Below the pieces are notes generated by a model. It was given only the letters and a program-made list of their open reading frames with translations. It made no database searches and was not told the DNA's origin. The position numbers were made by a program, and so were the translations under genes. Positions 5,215 to 8,408 of a stretch of DNA of 8,408 nucleotides are shown piece by piece (position 1 is the first letter of the stretch; every line of letters starts with the position of its first letter). The DNA is from an uncultured Clostridia bacterium (lineage in GTDB: Bacteria; Bacillota; Clostridia; Oscillospirales; Oscillospiraceae), in the NCBI GenBank assembly GCA_937894515.1, contig CALCRH010000047.1, forward strand, positions 1 through 8,408, in the 5' to 3' direction.

Positions 5215-5594
5215 CCCTCTCCAGAATGATGACCACAGACAGCGATGCGCTGCTGTGCGATCTAGCGGAGACTTACGGAATCTACAGCTTTGAAGCACTG
5301 CCGGTGGCAACACTGGCAGTGCTTTCTTCTGGCTTGAGGGAAAACTCCCGTATTTACAAAAAGATGACAGGAGCAAAGGGAACACGCATGGAAATGCTCG
5401 TTGCCGCCGCCGTGGATCGTCTTTCCTTGTTGCTGTACAGCAAGACCAAGGATGCACAAGACGGCATCAACACGCCCCGGTCAATCTTTGATCAGCTTTT
5501 TGGAGAAGAACACGAAAACAACGATTCTACGGAATCCTTTGAGGATTCTGCTGGATTCCATGCCGCGTGGGCGGCAATCACAGGAGGTGAATAA
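5208..5594 (+). CDS. T-domain of the G-T tail assembly chaperone (made by -1 frameshift)
   Basis: After slippage the chain continues LITLSRMMTTDSDALLCDLA and ends at TAA 5592-5594, adding 128 residues to the first 94 of G. The helical core, CDLAETYGIYSFEALPVATL, SGLRENSRIYKKMTGAK and VDRLSLLLYSKTKDAQDG, followed by RSIFDQLFG, resembles the DUF5361/gpT-type proteins in this position in gut Firmicutes phages. The C-terminus is acidic (GEEHENNDS). The T part is thought to contact the tape measure and tube subunits. The ATGs at 5226 and 5229 have no Shine-Dalgarno sequence and lie downstream of an already open frame, which favours fusion over independent initiation; a 122-residue protein from 5226 remains possible by coupling. 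The stop abuts the tape-measure ATG. Confidence 0.82.
   Translation, partial: LITLSRMMTTDSDALLCDLAETYGIYSFEALPVATLAVLSSGLRENSRIYKKMTGAKGTRMEMLVAAAVDRLSLLLYSKTKDAQDGINTPRSIFDQLFGEEHENNDSTESFEDSAGFHAAWAAITGGE
5293..5324. repeat. 13-bp hairpin within the T coding region
   Basis: Arms 5293-5305 and 5312-5324 (AAGCACTGCCGGT with ACTGGCAGTGCTT) pair over 13 base pairs with one G-T wobble around a six-base loop. It lies 84 bases after the slippery heptamer, too far for the usual stimulator spacing, and codes for ALPVATLAVL. A role is unproven. Confidence 0.65.
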
Positions 5595-7628
5595 ATGCCT
5601 GGGTCTGTAGCAAAAGCATATGTGCAGATCATCCCCTCTGCGGAGGGCATAAAGGGCAAGATCTCCGGTCTGCTCAACAAGGAGTCCGGGACGGCTGGCA
5701 CCGAAGCCGGCCACTCGCTTGGCTCCAATCTGGTCTCCACAATCAAAACAGTGATTGTGGCGGCTGGAATTGGAAAGGTAATCAAGGACTCTATCAACGA
5801 GGGCGCACAGCTTCAGCAAGCCCTCGGCGGCGTTGAGACCCTGTTCAAAGAGAACGCCGATGCTGTGATAAAGAATGCCGAACAGGCATATAAAACCGCC
5901 GGACTTTCGGCGAATGAATACATGGAGAACGTGACCTCGTTCTCGGCTTCTCTGCTTCAGGGCCTCGGTGGCGACACCGCCAAGGCCGCCAAGATTGCCG
6001 ACATGGCCATGCAGGACATGTCGGACAACGCCAACAAGTTTGGTTCTGATGCCAAGAGCATTCAGAATGCGTATCAGGGCTTCGCCAAGCAGAATTACAC
6101 CATGCTTGACAACCTGAAGCTCGGCTATGGCGGAACCAAGAAGGAAATGGAGCGGCTCCTGGCTGATGCAGAAAAATTCTCAGGTGTAAAGTATGACATC
6201 GACAATCTGTCGGATGTTTACGAGGCTATCCACGTTATCCAGGGCGAGTTGGACATCACCGGAACAACCGCAAAGGAGGCCAGCGAAACGCTGTCCGGCT
6301 CCGCTGCGAGCATGAAGGCCAGCTTCAAAAATCTGCTTGGCAACCTGTCTCTCGGTAGGGACATTTCCGGGCCGCTGAATGAGTTGCAGCAGTCCATCGG
6401 GACTTTCCTCCGCAATCTCCTGCCAATGTTTGGCCAGATTATCGGAAGCCTCCCCACGGTGCTTTCCTCCCTGCTCACTGCTGCAATCAATGCGCTGGAA
6501 TTCGGAACCGATGCCATTGACGGCCTTGTGGAGTCCGGCACCAGCCTGATCAGTAGTGTCGTGGAAGTGCTTGCGAATCGCCTTCCGGAGCTGCTGTCCG
6601 CCGGTCTGCAACTGGCCGACAAGCTGGGCGAGGTGCTGATGAATCTGGATTTGGGCGGTGTCACGGACTTTGGCCTGAAGGTGGTCACCCAGATTGCAAC
6701 CGGAATCGCTGAGAATCTGCCTGCTCTGGCAGAACGTTCTGCGGAGATTAACTCCACGATCCTGAAGAAGATTGTGGAACAGCTCCCCAAGATCGCATCC
6801 GCTGGCATTGACATCCTGACCACTCTGGCAAACGGCATCCTGAAGACGCTGCCGTCACTCATCCCTGTGGCGGTGGATCTGATTCAGACGGTGCTTCGGA
6901 CGATCACAAGCAACCTTCCCCAGCTCCTCTCCAAGGGCATCGACATGGTGCTGAGTATCGTCAACGGCATCGTTGACATGCTCCCCAGCATCGTTTCCGC
7001 CGCCGGTGAGCTCCTGAACACATTCCTCACGGAGATTGCCTCAAACCTTCCCGCCTTGCTTCAGCAGGGCTTGGAGCTGGTGGCCAAGCTGGTTGAGGGT
7101 TTGCTGAAAGCACTCCCAAAGGTGTTCGATGCTGCTGGTAAGCTCTGGGACGAAATCAAGAAATCTGTCAAGTCCATCGACTGGGCACAGCTTGGCAGAG
7201 ACCTGGTGCAGGGCATTGCCAACGGCATCCGGAACGGTGCCACTGCGGTGGCCAACGCAGCGAAGGAAGCAGCCCGGTCTGCCCTGAATGCTGCCAAGCG
7301 ACTCCTGGGCATTGCATCTCCTTCCAAGGTCATGAGAGATGAAGTCGGTAAATGGATTCCCGCCGGTATGGCTGTCGGTATCGAGGCAAACACCAAGCCC
7401 CTCCGGGATGCCATGAACGACCTGAGCGCGATAACGGAGGCCGGAATCAACCCTGCGTCCCTGACTATGCAGCCCATGGGCGCAATGGCTCAGAGCACTA
7501 CCTACGGCGACACATCTGTGAGCATATCTGTTTACGGCACCGAGCGTCAGTCGGCCAGAGAGATTGCCGATGAAGTCATGGAGCAGCTCATGCTCCAGAT
7601 CAACAGAAAGAAGGTGGCGTACGCATGA
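5595..7628 (+). CDS. Tail tape measure protein
   Basis: The longest gene (677 residues) after the chaperones, starting directly after their stop (TAAATG) with AGGAGGTG at 5582-5589. Residues 1-65 (AYVQIIPSAEGIKGKISGLL, VSTIKTVIVAAGIGKVI) are the usual N-terminal region. Residues 70-200 (GAQLQQALGGVETLFKENAD, NVTSFSASLLQGLGGD, DNANKFGSDAKSIQNAYQGF) are the TP901-type core. Residues 270-530 are amphipathic helices with an LP repeat. Residues 536-605 (DLVQGIANGI, LLGIASPSKVMRDEVGKWI, GMAVGIE) are the common C-terminal block. It sets tail length: at the rule of about 0.15 nm per residue the tail would be near 100 nm. No lytic transglycosylase or peptidase motif was seen. Its stop overlaps the next ATG (ATGA). 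Confidence 0.95.
   Translation: MPGSVAKAYVQIIPSAEGIKGKISGLLNKESGTAGTEAGHSLGSNLVSTIKTVIVAAGIGKVIKDSINEGAQLQQALGGVETLFKENADAVIKNAEQAYKTAGLSANEYMENVTSFSASLLQGLGGDTAKAAKIADMAMQDMSDNANKFGSDAKSIQNAYQGFAKQNYTMLDNLKLGYGGTKKEMERLLADAEKFSGVKYDIDNLSDVYEAIHVIQGELDITGTTAKEASETLSGSAASMKASFKNLLGNLSLGRDISGPLNELQQSIGTFLRNLLPMFGQIIGSLPTVLSSLLTAAINALEFGTDAIDGLVESGTSLISSVVEVLANRLPELLSAGLQLADKLGEVLMNLDLGGVTDFGLKVVTQIATGIAENLPALAERSAEINSTILKKIVEQLPKIASAGIDILTTLANGILKTLPSLIPVAVDLIQTVLRTITSNLPQLLSKGIDMVLSIVNGIVDMLPSIVSAAGELLNTFLTEIASNLPALLQQGLELVAKLVEGLLKALPKVFDAAGKLWDEIKKSVKSIDWAQLGRDLVQGIANGIRNGATAVANAAKEAARSALNAAKRLLGIASPSKVMRDEVGKWIPAGMAVGIEANTKPLRDAMNDLSAITEAGINPASLTMQPMGAMAQSTTYGDTSVSISVYGTERQSAREIADEVMEQLMLQINRKKVAYA
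6717..7178 (+). repeat. Seven 22-residue (66-bp) LP repeats in the tape measure
   Basis: Leu-Pro pairs begin at residues 375, 397, 419, 441, 463, 485 and 507, exactly 22 apart, followed by about 10 hydrophobic residues and an NG[IL] or similar turn. Earlier LP pairs at 286 and 330 nearly keep the phase (44, then 45 residues). The repeat is in the protein; the DNA copies have diverged. Confidence 0.9.
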
Positions 7629-8392
7629 GCCAGAACCACTCTTTTACCTTCAACGGGGTCAACTCCGCAAACTTTGGTGTGACTATCACCAATGTCAAAA
7701 ACACCGTGATTCCACATTGGGAAGGTAGCTACACGCCTATCCCCGGCAGAAACGGTGATTTCTACACGCCATCCAACCGGATGAGTAATGTGGAAGTCAC
7801 CTATTCCTGCGCCATCAAAGAAAACTTTGTTGAGAACTACAACGGTTTAATCAATGCGCTCATGGCCTTCGGCACGGCTCCTGGCTACAGTGAGCTGAGA
7901 GACAGCGTTTTTCCTGGCATCTTCCGCATGGCGATCCTGGACAAGCAGCAGAAAGTCACCCTGCTGCCGAATGCAATCGCTGGCCGCTTTGACCTGGTAT
8001 TCTCCTGCATGCCGCAGCGGTTTCTGGATTCCGGGAAGGAAATGATTAGAGCCATTTCCGGCATGACCGCAACATTTACAAATCCTGGCATGGAGTCGAT
8101 GCCGTATATCTGGATCCATATGTCTGGCGCATCCACCGGCAACCTGGTACCTCAGGATGGCATGTTCCGGATCGATAATGCTGTGATCGAGGTGACACAG
8201 GTAACAGGCCAGATTGTGCTGGATTGCGAGACGCAAAACGCCTACCAGGAAGTTGGTGGCCAGATAATCTCCATGAACGAGCATGTCCGGCTCGATGAAT
8301 TCCCACGGCTCGCTCCCGGCGAGCACACCGTCAAGCGACTTACAGACTCCATCGACATCATCAATATCATGCCTAGGTGGTGGATCGTATGA
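7625..8392 (+). CDS. Distal tail protein (Dit, phage tail family)
   Basis: 255 residues from ATG 7625 (AAGGTGG at 7611-7617, ATGA overlap with the tape measure). The N-terminal half has SFTFNGVNSANFGVTITNV, PGRNGDFYTPSN and VTYSCAIKENF. The middle has a YSELRDSVFPGIFRMAILD segment and a short FDLVFSCMPQRFLDSG segment typical of the Dit N-domain (SPP1 gp19.1-like ring at the tail tip). The C-terminal half (about 150-255) is beta-rich, with FTNPGMESMPYIWIHMSG and IVLDCETQNAYQ, and matches the galectin-like C-domain of longer Dits. It ends PRWWIV, as members often do. The Dit hexamer caps the tube and holds the tail-associated lysin or fibre. It appears complete, and its stop overlaps the next start. 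Confidence 0.93.
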   Translation: MSQNHSFTFNGVNSANFGVTITNVKNTVIPHWEGSYTPIPGRNGDFYTPSNRMSNVEVTYSCAIKENFVENYNGLINALMAFGTAPGYSELRDSVFPGIFRMAILDKQQKVTLLPNAIAGRFDLVFSCMPQRFLDSGKEMIRAISGMTATFTNPGMESMPYIWIHMSGASTGNLVPQDGMFRIDNAVIEVTQVTGQIVLDCETQNAYQEVGGQIISMNEHVRLDEFPRLAPGEHTVKRLTDSIDIINIMPRWWIV

Positions 8393-8408
8393 TGCCGATT
8401 TTGTATGA
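8389..8408 (+). CDS. Start of the next tail-tip gene (Tal/endopeptidase-like), cut by the window edge
   Basis: ATG 8389 overlaps the Dit stop (ATGA) and has AGGTGG at 8375-8380, eight bases upstream. Only MMPILY and a partial codon are visible. The next ATG at 8392 is in the same frame. A start resembling M-x-PILY directly after Dit is common in the prophage tail endopeptidase/Tal family, which anchors fibres and may cut cell wall, but six residues cannot prove it. The start is well supported; the product is inferred from gene order. Confidence 0.6.

Overview
The window is the head-to-tail structural block of a siphovirus (free phage or prophage). All genes are on the + strand and tightly packed. 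Most starts have strong AGGAGG or AGGTGG Shine-Dalgarno sequences, stops and starts often overlap (TAATG, ATGA), and the proteins resemble those of phages of Gram-positive gut anaerobes. A clostridial host (Oscillospiraceae/Lachnospiraceae-like) is therefore likely, but this is inferred from style and not proven.

Layout: (i) 1-260 is damaged or chimeric. It holds a 35-codon fragment resembling the C-terminus of RNase Z, then the zinc-motif C-terminus of a MuF-type minor head protein in another frame, with two strong hairpins. (ii) 277-1722 is the large terminase. (iii) 1782-3098 is the scaffold and major capsid protein. (iv) 3098-4359 is a connector set: a Gp19/Gp15/Gp42-type adaptor, a stopper-like protein, a very short HK97 gp10-like protein, and a tail-completion protein whose reading frame is broken near its start. 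(v) 4372-8408 is the tail: major tail protein, G and G-T tail assembly chaperones, tape measure, distal tail protein, and the first codons of the next (tail-fibre/endopeptidase-like) gene.

How it works together: scaffold and capsid proteins build a procapsid on a portal that is not in this window. The terminase packages DNA through the portal, and the connector proteins close the head and join it to the tail. The chaperones coat the tape measure while major tail protein polymerises around it, and Dit and the next gene form the tip. With MuF, a separate scaffold and no visible protease, the head resembles the SPP1 plan more than the HK97 protease plan.

The most notable points are an A AAA AAC -1 frameshift site five bases after which the G stop begins less than one codon away, joining G to a T reading frame with no ribosome binding site; the terminase lying between MuF and scaffold rather than upstream of portal; the rnz-like/MuF junction with a 14-bp hairpin; the frame break in the tail-completion gene; and an exact 22-residue repeat in the tape measure. 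No wholly new system is evident. No tRNA, rRNA, CRISPR array, insertion sequence, integrase or clear terminator was seen. The only gaps between genes are under 65 bases.
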